A stretch of 64,000 bases of DNA from Isoetes taiwanensis. Its lineage: Eukaryota; Streptophyta; Lycopodiopsida; Isoetales; Isoetaceae. Positions 46,800-58,800 of the stretch are shown in pieces. Every line of letters starts with the position of its first letter. The stretch's first letter is position 1. The stretch covers positions 18,094,042-18,158,041 of the forward strand of contig JAJEKV010000008.1 of NCBI GenBank assembly GCA_021234155.1, in the 5' to 3' direction. The position numbers and the translations under genes were made by a program. The notes below the pieces were generated by a model, which was given only the letters and a program-made list of their open reading frames with translations, was not told where the DNA came from and ran no database searches.

Positions 46800-47340
46800 C
46801 CTTGCAAGTGTCATCTCTATTTAAGCATGGTATGAAGTCGGTCGCCTGTCCTGAATTTCAGGCAAAATTTTTACTCTCCCGTTGGAATGTGTCTACATGG
46901 GAGAAGGTCGCATGAAATTTGCCTCTTATGGTGGAGGTTGGTATTACAGAAAGGCTACCTTGGGGCTGTCACGAAAATATTCACAAAGGCAAGCACTTTG
47001 TCAACTCAGTATATCACCTCCTCTTAGCACCACAGTCCCTCCCGTTGCCAGATGGGTGGTGCATAGAGCTACAGGTTCCACAACCCAATTCGAGTCATAC
47101 ATGGCACTGACTTTGCGATAAGTTGCTCCATCCTAAAGTTCCTGTACTTTGTTATCCACAAATGCCTGCATGCTAATGCCTATTGACATCTTATGACCCT
47201 TATATATCTGTAGTATGCATGCTCTGTCTTTCAGACATTGAGACCCTTGAGCATTATCTTTTTCATTGTCCAGAGGCTCAACCGGCATGGTACTGGCTAC
47301 AAGATTTATTTAATAGCGCACTGTACATGTAGCCCACCTT
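46800..47340 (+). pseudogene. L1-like LINE 3' coding end (zinc-finger tail)
   Basis: The plus strand near 47208-47325 reads CMLCLSDIETLEHYLFHCP followed by EAQPAWYWLQDLF. This matches the plant LINE C-terminal zf-RVT pattern 'CPLC....ET..HLFF.CP....W..L'. Upstream, broken frames include HPKVPVLCYPQMPAC, which corresponds to 'PK..VFLW...' in intact copies. The reverse-transcriptase part for this copy is not recognisable further left; 46049-46518 holds only unassigned open frames. Confidence 0.65.
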
Positions 47341-47680
47341 GCAATCACATGTCCATTTTGCCATGATTGTGATCATCTCAAAACATCCTACCTTTCCTCA
47401 AAGATGCCAGAGTGTAGCATGCTGCAACAATAGTGACGAAGGTCACTATAGTTAATTCTACTCCAAAGAGGAGAGATCTAATGATATCGTCGCATAACAT
47501 TGAGGATACAATTTGGCAGTTTTTAGGTTTTCACTATTCTCAGTGTTAGTGACCAGAAAGAGGAATGTGTCATCTGCATATTGAGTGCAAACTTCTTTTG
47601 TGCCATCCTCCATCACGAGACGCTGAAGAAGCTCCTCTATTGTTGCAACAATAAAGCCTCCACGATAATTGTGAAAAGCA

Positions 47681-47762
47681 ATGGCACTAGAGGGCATCCC
47701 TCACGAATACCACGACCAAATTGGCACTAAAGGGCATCCCTCACGAATACCACGACCAAATA
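47681..47762. repeat. 41-bp tandem duplication within the LINE polymerase
   Basis: 'ggcactagagggcatccctc...ccacgaccaaa' is followed directly by 'ttggcactaaagggcatccc...ccacgaccaaa'. The duplication breaks the palm region just before the YADD motif. Confidence 0.9.
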
Positions 47763-47879
47763 AGAAACCTCTGACAGCTCACCATGGAACAAAATAGTCA
47801 TCTGAGTAGAGACATACAACTTCATAACATTTGATATGAACTTGCCCAAATCCTAATCTGAGCATGCATAGTATGGAAA

Positions 47880-48645
47880 AAATAAGTGGCTATTAATAGC
47901 CAAATGGCAATTTTTTAAGGGGAAGTTTTGCGACGAATTTTATGAAGGAAGATTTCTTTTAAAAAAATAGAGAATAGCCATAGTTAAAACAAGTTTCCAT
48001 TATTTTTTTAGGATTAGCCAAACTATTTTTGCAAAAACGGATTCTTTATATTATAATATTTATATATTAAATCATTAATGGCCAAATAAAACTGAATTCT
48101 TATTAAAGATTTTGACATATCCCTATCTACCATCATCAGTTGATAGTAGTTTTTCAAACTATGGATTTCTATTACATATACCATATATGCATCTTAAAAA
48201 AGAAATAAGAAATGGCCAATATCCATCTAGATGCCCGAGTTGGTTGCATAACATCTGCCTGGTTAGAGACAAGTGCAATTCGATCACTATATCTAGAAGG
48301 GTGTTGTTGCATTGAATGTAGTTCAGATATGGATGTTATAAGCTATGTTGTTAAAAGTTTTTTAATATCATTGTATGTTCCATGATTGTTGATTATTATT
48401 TGTAACTGTAGTACAATATGTCTAATGCGCTACAGAATTTAATTTTTTGCTTTTTCTAGTTAGAGAAAATAGCCGAGTGTTCAAAGAAATACTTAATTCA
48501 AAAATTTCGTCAAGTTCAAATACATAAATATAATGATAAAGATAACTTTAGCCAAATATATATCATAAAATACGGTAAGATCTTGAAAAATAGCCAAACT
48601 ATTTTTTATGAGAAAATATATAGTATGCCTAATTATTTCCCTGAT
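47880..48645. mobile_element. AT-rich insertion inside the LINE
   Basis: About 0.77 kb separates two LINE polymerase segments that are adjacent in other LINEs. Its ends are loosely inverted: 'catagtatggaaaaaataagtggctat' on the left, and 'atagccaaacta..tatatagtatg' on the right. 'atagccaaactattttt' also recurs inside. It resembles a MITE, but target duplications are not clear. Confidence 0.5.
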
Positions 48646-49255
48646 GCGTAGATGCATGAACTCCCAGTCATAAGCCTTCGCAAAATCAAGCTTACACAAC
48701 ATGAAGGTTTTGTCAACGTGCCCAGTATATTGCCTCGATAAATAGCAGCTACATTACTCAAAATACATCACTTTAGAAGAAATTTTAATTGAGTTGTAGA
48801 GATGGACTCAGCCAATATGTCCTTCAGTTGCTCTGCAAAAGCCATGCTAAAGATCTTATACACGGATGACAACAAGTTGATTGGTCACGAGTCTGAAATA
48901 GTCTGAGGATCTTGGATCTTGGGGATGAGTGGAAGCACCTGCGTTCAAAATTCCATCCAAAACAATAGATTGATGAAAGTCACACAAAGTATTATACACA
49001 TTCGACTCAACCACTTCCAAATCCGCACTCTTGTCCCTTGTCAAATCACTTGATAAGGATGTAGCGGCGAAATCTATTGGTGTGAGTGAATGCGACTGCT
49101 ATATCATGACTCCATGGTATAAGGACACCAACTTTTGTCGAGTCAGCTGCTACTACAAATACGACATTTTCTATCAACCACAAAGCTATCTTTTGCACCC
49201 ATTCTACTTGTACTTATTTCCTTGTAAATAATAAAAATCTGAATTCAACATAGTA

Positions 49256-49675
49256 CACTACAAAAACGTTGCCCTGTTACGACGTCTATTACGACGTCCA
49301 GACGTCGTTTGAACGTCGATGAACGACGCCAAAAAGTCGATAAACGACGCCTATAACGACGTCTGCACGTCGTTTTACGACGCGGACGCGTCGCTATACG
49401 CGTCGCAACGGCGTCGTCTTAAAGCGACGACGTCACGTCGTTCAACGACGCCACGTACATGTGGTCGCCCCCGACCGGCCAAGGCGGCGGACGTGGCGTC
49501 GGCGGCGATGGTTGGCGGCGTGGCGAGCCACGTGTTTGGCGTCGTTTAACGGCGTCGCCATTCGCGTATAGCGACCACTGGCCGGGCCGGCGGCGGCGTG
49601 GCGTTGCATGGCGACCACGCATTACGTCGTCGTTAACGGCGTCGTACAAAAGCACATTAACGGCGTTTACGCGTG
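49256..49675 (+). repeat. left subterminal cgtcgtt/aacgacg array
   Basis: About 400 bases contain many short direct and inverted copies of acgacgtc, gtcgtt and aacgacgcc. In CACTA elements subterminal repeats bind the element-encoded DNA-binding protein. CpG density is far above that of the flanks. Confidence 0.75.
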
Positions 49676-49950
49676 TATTAAAAAAATTTTTTTTTTTATT
49701 TTTTTTATTTTATTTTTATAAATTGAAAAAAATAAAAATAATACATGAAGTTAATACATTTAATATTAAAGCCTATAAAATGAATTTAACCAATAAAGAA
49801 ATATAAGATTTTAACGTCATTAAATGATGTCGCTTAAATATATTAAAAAAATACAAAAATAAATGAAGCCCCAATTTTTTTAGCTAAATACATTAATCAA
49901 TAAATTAAGCTAAATACATTAATCAATACATTAAGCATATTGAAAATTAA

Positions 49951-50285
49951 ATGCTTACCTGGTACAAGGTGGCAAAGTTGTTTTGCACAAACAACGCATT
50001 TGCTAGGAGTGTACATGCAAAACAATAAATTCAATGATTAGTAAAATATTAGTATAAATAAACAACTTAAAGGAAAAAAAAAAAAATATGGAAAATCAAT
50101 GGGGAGGGTGGTTTCAATGGCGTCCCCTTCTTGGATAACAATTTAACCTAAATAAAGCATTAGTATTTTATTAGCGTATTGAAAAAATTAAATCCTTACC
50201 GGAAGAGGTGCCAAGTTGTTTTGCAAGAACAACACATTTTTGCTAGGAGTGTACATGCAAAACAAAAATTCAATGATTAGAAAGA
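49951..50285 (-). repeat. duplicated exon-like segment (two copies, ~236 bp apart)
   Basis: 'gcttacctggtacaaggtgg' at 49951 and 'ccttaccggaagaggtgcca' at 50191 begin two ~95-base matching blocks ending '...acatgcaaaaca'. On the minus strand each encodes a peptide like TLLANALFVQNNFATLYQ or LFLQNNLAPL and ends at a GTAAG-type donor, so they look like duplicated exons. Confidence 0.55.
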
Positions 50286-50339
50286 AATAGTATAAAAAAA
50301 CTAATAAGGAAAAATTTTGGAAAGAAGAAGGGTCTCGTC

Positions 50340-50640
50340 TTTTAACGACGTCTTCTTAGATGGAAAAAAAATTAGAAGAAGAATGGAAGAATTCCGAAGA
50401 AGAAAAGGCTAAGAAGAAGAGGAGGAACCCGAAATGGGGAGGAAGAATACTGAAGAAGATGAAGGCGCAAGAGGAGGATTAAGAGTAAGAATTTGAATAA
50501 GAGGAGGAAGAAGTAGTATAAGAGGAGGAAGAATCGAAGAAGAAGATGACAAAGGGAATGGAAGAATATGTATGGAAGAAGGATGCAAGAATGGAAGAAG
50601 AAGAATGAAGGTTGAAGGAAGAACAAACAACAAATACAAA
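50340..50640. repeat. ~300-bp purine-rich tract (gaagaa/gaggagg)
   Basis: The plus strand is almost entirely A and G with irregular gaagaa and gaggag units. The minus strand gives the low-complexity Ser/Leu/Phe frames that overlap here. Confidence 0.85.
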
Positions 50641-50834
50641 AGCCCTAAATCTACCCAAAAACAAGTTTAGATTCAAAAACGAGTTGGTTGATCCGTGCAC
50701 ATACCTTATGAAGCTTGTCTTACACTTAGAATAGACCCCAAAGTAGATCTACCAAAATCGCCTCAAAAATGCTCCTCCATAAGCTTTTGCTTGCTCGAAA
50801 ATAAGCGGCGGGATTACCGCACATTTTTCGATTT

Positions 50835-50940
50835 AAATCATTGTGTCGTCGTTTTAACGGCGTCGTGACGTCGTTAAACGACGCACAAAACGTTGTTGAA
50901 CGACGTTTATAACGACGTTTTTTTTTTTACGACGACTTAA
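50835..50940. repeat. internal cgtcgtt/aacgacg block
   Basis: A third block of the CACTA subterminal motif (gtcgtcgttttaacggcgtc, acgtcgttaaacgacgc, acgacgttt) ends abruptly at 'acgacgactt' near 50938 without a TTGTAGTG terminus. It may be the truncated right end of a ~1.7-kb internally deleted copy starting at 49256. Confidence 0.7.
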
Positions 50941-52362
50941 TACATGTACACTTGATACATGGGTTTATTTAACTGGATAGGGGCTTATTTGACTTGTTAC
51001 ACCACCATGAGAATGTTCAATGTTTTGTGGTACATCCGTTGAGCTATGAGGTATATAATACGATGATGATAACTAGTAATACCGTACCTGCTATGATAAC
51101 TAATACCTTACCAACATGCAAAGATGTAGTTTATCTTAAAATTTTATTTTGTTAGATTTAAAAAGGTTAGGTTTCCACCAATAGTATATGTAGCTACGTG
51201 TTCGTTTGTACAAGAAATTTAATACGTCCTACGGCGCATTGTTCCAGTTTCAGCATGTTCCAGTTTCAGCATGTTCTTTTAGATTATTTTGAGATTTTCT
51301 TGAGATTCCCTTAGATTTCCAAGGATTTTTGCCCGATTCCTCTAGATTCTCTTGAGTGTTGCCGTCAAGATTCTTCAGATTCCCTTAGATTCTCTGAACA
51401 TCAACCTTAAATTTTATCAGATTCCCTTAGATTCTCTCAGATTTTATGAGATCCCTGTAGATTCTATGGAGATTCCCTCGGAGTTCGGAATATGGCATGT
51501 GATAGGCACATATTTTTTAGATTCATACTCCAAATGGGTGAAGTGCAAAAAGCTCGGTACACAGGATATGCCCTCAAAAACTGAAAAAACAGGGGGCAAT
51601 ATTTTTTGGCACTGTGCCTCCAGATGCACGTTCATTGTGGGCTTCTAAATGACAGAAAGAATGGTGGCACTTGATGTTATTACTATATGAAGCTGCAATT
51701 GAATCTGCAAAATATGTTTTGTGAAAGCATTTTGAATGAGTTCGAACACCATAGACAAAAAACAACTGTCATATTGAGAAGCTTTTCAAACCTTCTAATA
51801 TGCTCCAAAAACTTCTAAGCTATAATTTACGTAACCGTGGCTAATCTATTGCTTTAAAGGTATTTAAAATAATGTCCAATGCATGTAGGCATCGAGGCTA
51901 TTCCCTTAAAGAACAATTTAGCTTTTCATGGTAAAGTGCGAGCACCCGATAAGTGGGTGGCTTATTAACACCGATTTAGAGAGTGAATCTGGAGAAACAC
52001 GATGTGTCTTGCCGATTTGGCAGACTGACTTGATTGATGCCTCGTGACCGTCATGTAGCCAGGTGAATCTGACACAGGAAGGAAGTGGTACAAATTCCAT
52101 TTGTTCGTCCACAATTTTTCAATCAAGGAAATATGCTATCATGCATGAATCCCATGACTAACCACTCTCACATTCATATGACTTAACAATTTATATTTGG
52201 TCACTCTTAAGGGCATGAAGAATGGTGCTAATTTTTATTTTTAACCTATTTGGATATGTTTGATATTGGACACACCAAGTACATGCATGTAATGCTTAGA
52301 ATATTATAGGCATATGGAGTGGCAAGGCCACTTGGGCAATAGAACTTGCAATATGATTTTAT

Positions 52363-52394
<32 letters not shown>

Positions 52395-53210
52395 GAGAAT
52401 ATGATTTTATCTTACGGAATTTAACGTTTGAAATGAAACTTGCAATATGATTTTATTTTGGGGAATTTAACGTCTGGAAATGTTGAAGATACCTGTATGT
52501 ATTTGGTCGTTGCCTTTATGAATAGCAAGAATGTAAGGCAAAATCTAATGGGATTTCCACGGTTGATGTCAAAATTAATCAAGAATTCAAAGCATCTTGA
52601 AGCAAGATTGGCTGGCTCATCTTATTCCTAAAAACATGCTTCAATGTTTATATCCACGAATCTATTAAATTCTGTTCATTTTTTGTTTGAATTGGCTTCA
52701 AATACAGGTAAAGAGATTCGCAGATAGGGTTTCATCTTTGTGTTAAATTCGGTCTTCAGATCTCTATTTATCTAAAATGGAACCAATCCAAAAACAAAAA
52801 TGTGAAAAATCTGGCCTTTTTCTGCACAACATTCATCCTTTTTGCTATGGCAAATTCAAATTCTCAAAGAAAAGTTATGTCACAGACAAATAGTCCTCAA
52901 CATCAAAACTGGAAACGCCACCAAGCATTTTATACAAAAAAAGGAACGTCAGGGCCATGTTCACCTTTGTATGCCAATCAATCAACAAATATATATTCCA
53001 GTTGCTTTCGTGTAAGTATAAGCACTTTTCTATCTGCTTGCATGCTCTGGATTTCTGTAGGCCTATCCAAATTCGCCCAAATCCGGCATAGCCCAAAAGT
53101 TAAAACCGCGTTGGGTTCGAATTTAATCACTGAATGGGTTAATGAAAACGACCCTTGTCTATATTTAAAAGCTATGAACAAAATATCTATGGAAGGGGAA
53201 ACTTCCGGCG

Positions 53211-53285
53211 GAGGAGGTTTCTGGGAAGAAACCACGGCGCGCCGAAGCGGGCGGCGCGCCAGTGGTTTCTTCCAGAAACCTCCTC
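53211..53285. repeat. long hairpin, 33-bp arms, 9-base loop
   Basis: The left arm 53211-53243 starts gaggaggtttctgggaag and ends ggcgcgcc. The right arm 53253-53285 starts ggcgcgcc and ends cagaaacctcctc. The arms pair along their whole length except for one inserted base on each side. Confidence 0.93.
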
Positions 53286-55744
53286 GCGAGCGGATTTCCG
53301 CCCGGCCAGAACCTTTAGGGACCTAGAAATTTCCTGTAATCCTGTGATCCGTGTTCGTATTTGTGATTCCCGTTCTTGATCTTTTGAGATTTGTAGAAGC
53401 GAATCAAGCAGATCTGTTCAAATTTGAAGAATGAATCAAGCAAGGACAAGAAACGTCCGGCGATTATGAGAATGGGAAGAAATAGCTCAAAAGCGAGGGC
53501 AAATCCAGGTCTAATACTCTATAATGTAGATTTGCATGGAAAAAGGAGTTAAATCGGGAGTAGCGACTTTTGATCATCGCTACAAAACCGAAATAAACAA
53601 AGGAAAAGCACGATTTGCATGCAGGGGAAGCCTGTTCCGGTGATAATCCTCTTTTCTTTCCCTAAATTTCCTTTGAGCCGAGCCGCAGAGTTCCAAATCC
53701 GCCAGGTTAGAAGCATGATCTTGTCGGACTGCATAAAAGTCTTGTTAAAAGCAAAGCTCGTCTTGCAAAAGCCTGTTCGGCGAGGACAAAGGCGTGATTT
53801 CGGGCTGTTACGGCAAAGCTTCGTGGCTTAAAGCCGCTTTTTGGCGCCACCAGATGCGCCACCAAAAATTTAGACTCAAAGTTACCTAAAAAAAATCGAC
53901 ACTGAAATCCACGGAAATTTCCAGGTCCCTAAGGTTACGGCAACATCTACACAGCTGCCAGTTCTATTGCCTGAAGAAGCCTGCGAAATGGAAACCTCTA
54001 CTGGAAAACTGGCTCTGTAGTAAATTGGCCAACACGAACAAAAGTTAAGGCAAGCTTTTACCGAAATCATTGTTTCTCCTTGTTAGAAGAACCCAGGTCC
54101 TTCTTTCTGAATGATCTTACTCTATAGATACTGTTTCCTCAATCCAATTGAAAGTTATGTCTACAACACAGCCAGACAGCCAGTTTCTCTGATCGAACAA
54201 ACAGGAACTTGAAACACTTCAGATCCTTCAAGAGGAATTCGAAACTGTTGTTGTTCAAGCTGCCGTTAACAAAAGCTTTAAAACATAGTTAACAAAACTC
54301 AATACCTTGCACGAGGAGCCATGTCACTACCGAGAAACCCAACATGCCTTGACCGCTGCTTGAATAGGAAAACCCTCATTTCGATGTAAAGCTTTAGGCT
54401 TTTGAGCCATAGCAAAATAGGCCACTTAGAATACTTCAGTGAAGTGGCTTGAAAGCAAGAGGAAACCATCGCTGAATCAAAGCAGAAAGACAAAAGATAA
54501 TATATTAGGCTAAAAGCATTCGAATGTCAAGAAAAGATCAGGCTCAGCAAATAGTGGGGCTCTATAAACCACAGGGCCCGGGTCTGCAACCAGGGCTCTG
54601 ACATGGCATTCAATCAGGCCCCTGTTTTGCGGCCCGAAAATCAGGCCCATGGGCCTTACAAATCATTAGCAGAAAGATAAAGCTTGCCACAGAGCTCACT
54701 GCAGACACTAGAGTGGACGTCTCAGGATATCGAAGCGGATGTCGCGACCAAAGGAACTGCTTCAAAAATGTATGCAGCTAAAAATAAACTTAGAAATGGC
54801 GAGGAGCATAAATCTAACTCTTCAAGTTCCAAACCTGCAGAGTCGGCCTCTGAGGCAACACGACCAGAGCCAGCAAGTTTTTGGCTTACTAAATTTCTCA
54901 GATGTTCAAGCTGATCCGGCACTCATATGCAAACAAATAAATAAATGGATTCACAGGGCTATAACTCGGATCAATAGCTTAATTTCCAGATAAGCAAACA
55001 TCGGAAGAGCCAAGATGTCCTAAAGCAATCTGTCAAATGACCAAGCCGCCATCAAATTCTGCATGGTTCAGCATGGTATGGCGGATGCTGACATTCTCAA
55101 TGGCGCTGTCGACAGCCCATCTGCAAGAAAAAACCATAATTAATCACAAAGAAAGGCTATTAAAATGCGACAATAAACTAATCGCAAAGGAGCTTACCGT
55201 TGCGCAGACTCTGCCGGTTCTTCTTAAATAGGTGCAAACACAACCTTCTACGATGTTCTAGAATTGATTAGAACATTTGAAAGCACGAAGTTCCACCATT
55301 CTAGAACATCCTAGAATGCCTTGCAATAACGGTGCCATTAGTTCCTTGCGACTTAACAATAAAAAAAACAAACAAATATTAAACAATGGAAGAAAGGAGA
55401 GTTGGTTAAGGGGTACGTGTGGGAACTATGATACCACAAGTTCAATCCTCCCATAATACAAAAAAAATTTTGTCCAAAAGTGAGAGATCCCCAAACAAAC
55501 GAACGGCTAAGATCGGCCACCAGAGCACCACCAAGAACCTTCCGGAAGCCACCAGGTCCGATGGCTGAGATCGCACGGGAGCAAACCGACGAACGATCAG
55601 GATCACATCAACTTGGACCGTAGGATCGCGTCTACACGGATTATATGTAAACTCCCAGGCTGTAGGATACGTCCCAAAGCCACGTGAGCCGTCGGATCTC
55701 GAACAGACGGCTGGATAAGCGCGACAAACATAAGAACATATATA

Positions 55745-55770
55745 GAGTAGATAGATAGATAGATAGATAT
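55745..55770. repeat. (GATA)n microsatellite
   Basis: About six copies of gata. Confidence 0.9.
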
Positions 55771-55844
55771 TCTAATTTTGTCCCCTGCTATGAGAACTAA
55801 TACCCTACCAACATGCGAAGATGTAGTTTATCTCAACATGCACG

Positions 55845-58800
55845 TATGTTGGCGATGACTTAGGAAGCTAGGCGACAAAAAATCAGAATTTAAGTCCGTA
55901 CTATGCATTAATTACGAATTTACGAATGTGTTGCTTTGCAAAGCGGGCCTTGACTTCTAACGCCACAACGGGAGGAGTACGGTCCAAACTCCATTCCGTC
56001 GGTTCCCCTTGCTTGGCGTTCTCAAGCGCATGTGATCGGGCCACGTCCCAAGTGCAAAAGACCAAAACTTCGGCACCCAAAAGCGCCAAACCTTGCTAGA
56101 ACACGGCAACTCATAGGGTTTACGTTTGAGGCTCTATCCTTCTCAGATTTGACTAGGACCTTGCGCGTGTCTTGGCGTGGGGGTGTTGGCGCTTGAGCAC
56201 GAACCCTAAAACCACGGAAGCGGCTGCCCCAAAAGTTTCTCTCCGAAGGCCCTGGCGGGACGGGCAACTTCCCCTCTCGGGAACCGTGATCTGTCTCTGC
56301 CAATGGACTCGAGCGTCGACATTGCCCTAGGGACCAAGTTTTGTGGCGAAGCCCACCCTTCTCGAAGAAGCGCCAAACTATCTCACGTGCAACACACTTT
56401 CGTAGTCAATTGGCCTAGGAGGTGGGCTGGCGAATCTTGCAATGTAGGGCGTAAGTGTTTCTTTCTTTTGCAAAATGGCCAGGTGTAACTTGGTCCCTAA
56501 GATAATTTTGGCATTAGGACGATGTGGCGAAGTCGAATCGCCATTTGAACCTCCCCAATGTCCGAGCGACAAAACACTTTGGTTTCTACATTGTCGCCCG
56601 CAGGGGCGCTTCAGCGGTTTGATATGTTCTCGGACGGATGTTGGATTTTTGGACCTTCTCGGACCAGGTTCCTTGAACAAAGGATTCAGCGGTCGGATCA
56701 CGGAACCGAGATCCGGGGGTGTGGTCTTTAGCGTCGCCCCGGGGAGCTGCCCGAGAAAAAGGCGCCTCGGGAAGCTTTTGGGGGCTCGCCTCTGGGGTTC
56801 AGACTCTCCCCTCTAATGAGGAGGCCTTGCAAGGTCCTGACCTTGTTTGACTTGGGCAAGTGTGCCAGCTTCGGGCTGCCCAACAACAGCTGCCCGGACC
56901 GTTCTAATGCAAACTATTTGATCTAAACCTTATCCAAAATTTTTGAAAGTTGGCTGTATGTTGGCGATGACTTAGGAAGCTAGTGACAAAAATCAGAATT
57001 TAAGTCCGTACTATGCATTAATTAAGAATTTACGAATGTCTTGCTCTTTGCAAAAGCGGCCCTTGACTTCTAAGCGCCACGCCGGGAGGAGTACAAGTCC
57101 AAGCTCCATTCCGTCAGTTCCCCTTGCTTCGTGTTCTCAAGCGCATGTGATCGCCACGCCCCAAGTGCAAAAGACCAAAACTTCGGCACCCAAAGCGCAA
57201 ACCCCTGCTAGAACACGGCAACTCATAGGGTTTCGTTTGAGGCTCTATCCTTGTCGGATTTGACTAGGACCTTCGCCGTGTCTTGGCGTAGGGGGGAGGC
57301 TGTTGGCCTTGAAGCACGGACCCTAAAAACCCGGAAGCGGCTTGCCCCAAAAGTCCTCTCCGAAGGCCACAGCAGCGGACGAGCAACTTCCCCTCTCGGA
57401 ACCGTGATCGTCTCGCCAATGGACTCGAAGCGTCGACATTGCCCTAGGGACCAAGTTTTGTGGCGAAGCCCACCCTTCTTGAAGAAGCCAAACTATCTCA
57501 TGTGCAACACACTCGTAGTCAATATTGGCCTAGGAGGTGGGCTGCTGAATCTTTACAATGTAGGGCGTAAGTGTTTCTTTCTTTTGCAAAAATGACCATG
57601 TAACTTGGTCCCTAGGGTAATTTTGGCATTCGGGACGATGTAATAAGTCGAATCGCCATTTCGAACCTTCGCGAATGTCGAACGACAAAACACTTTGGTT
57701 TCTACAATCATCGCCCGCCGAGGAGAGGCCAGCGGTTTGATATGTTCTCGGGGCCGGATGTTGGATTTTTGGACCTTCTCGGACCAGGTTCCTTGAACAA
57801 AGGATTCAGCGGTGGGATCACGGGAACCGAGTTCGGGAGTGTGGTCTTTAGTGCACGCCCCCTGGCCGAGCGGCTGCCGGAAAGGCTGCCTCGGGAAGCT
57901 TTTTGGGGCTCGCCTCCACGGGGGGTTGAGACTCTCCCCTCTAATGAGGAGGCCTTGCAAGGTCCGGCATTGTTTGACTTGGGCAAGTGTGCCAACTTCG
58001 GCTGCCCAACAACAGTTGCGGGATCGTTCTAATGCAAACTATTTGATCTAAACCTTATCCAAAATTTTTAAAAGTTGGCAGAGTATGTTGGCGATGACTT
58101 AGAAAGCTAGCTGTCAAAAATCAGAATTTAAGTCCGTACTATGCATTAATTACGAATTTACGAATGTCTTGCTACTTGCAAAAGCGGCCCTTGACTTCTA
58201 ACCGCCACGGCCGGAGGTCTACAGTCCAAACTCCATTCCGTCAGTTCCCTTGCCGGCGTTCTCAACTGCATATGATCGGCCACGTCCCAAGTACAAAAGA
58301 CCAAAACTTCGGCACCCAAAACGCAAACCACCGCTAGAACACGGCAACTCATAGGGTTTACGTTTGAGAGGCTCTATCCTTGTCGAATTGACTAGGACCT
58401 TCTTGCCCGTGTCTTGGCGTAGGGGGGGTGTTGGCCTTGAGCACGGACCCTAAAAAAACCACGGAAGGCGGCTTGCCCCAAAAGTCCTCTCCGAAGGCCA
58501 CAGCGGGGGACGGGCAACTTCCCCTCTCCGGAACCGTGATAAATCTCTCGCCAATGGACTCGGAGAATGTCGATATTGCCCTAGGAACCAAGTTTTGTGG
58601 CGAGAAGCCCACCCTTCTCGAAGAAGCGCCAAACTATCTCATGTGCAACACACTCGTAGTCAATTGGCCTAGGAGGTGGGCTGGCCGAGATCTTGCAATG
58701 TAGGGCGTAAGTGTTTCTTTCTTTTGCAAAAATGACCGTATAACTTGGTCCCTAGGGTAATTTTGGCATTTCGGGACTATGTGTTAAGTCGAATCGCCAT

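Larger units (their letters stand above)
47455..49060 (-). pseudogene. L1-like LINE reverse transcriptase (split and frameshifted)
   Basis: Reading leftward: VPLIPKIQDPQTISDS.PINL and SSVYKIFS (about 48935-48840) match the fingers motif 'LIPK...P....DFRPISL...YKI.SK'. CKLDFAKAYDWEFM (about 48695-48650) matches 'KLDFEKAYDRV.W.FL'. After an inserted element, ISNVMKLYVSTQMTILFHGE and GIREGCPL (about 47860-47690) and YADDTFLFLVTN (about 47578-47550) give the palm with its YADD active site. The enzyme copies LINE RNA at the nicked target. Stops, frameshifts, an insertion and a 41-bp duplication make this copy inactive. It faces the plus-strand LINE tail at 47.2-47.3 kb. Confidence 0.8.
51000..55840. 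other. CACTA interior with no recognised gene
   Basis: Open frames such as 52802-53326 and minus-strand 54922-54722 are unassigned. Repeats seen: 'agattc.cttagattctc' phrases at 51285-51480; a 30-base T-run near 52365-52394; a 33-bp-arm hairpin at 53211-53285; and a GATA microsatellite near 55746-55770. A ~50-bp block at about 51088-51140 recurs at 55783-55835. Confidence 0.5.

Noticed and set aside
50372-50700. Minus-strand Ser/Leu/Phe-rich frames
   Set aside because: They are the complement of a purine tract; low complexity with no start context.
52802-53326. 174-codon plus-strand frame
   Set aside because: It runs through the long hairpin, shows no domain and has unsteady composition; not supported as a gene.
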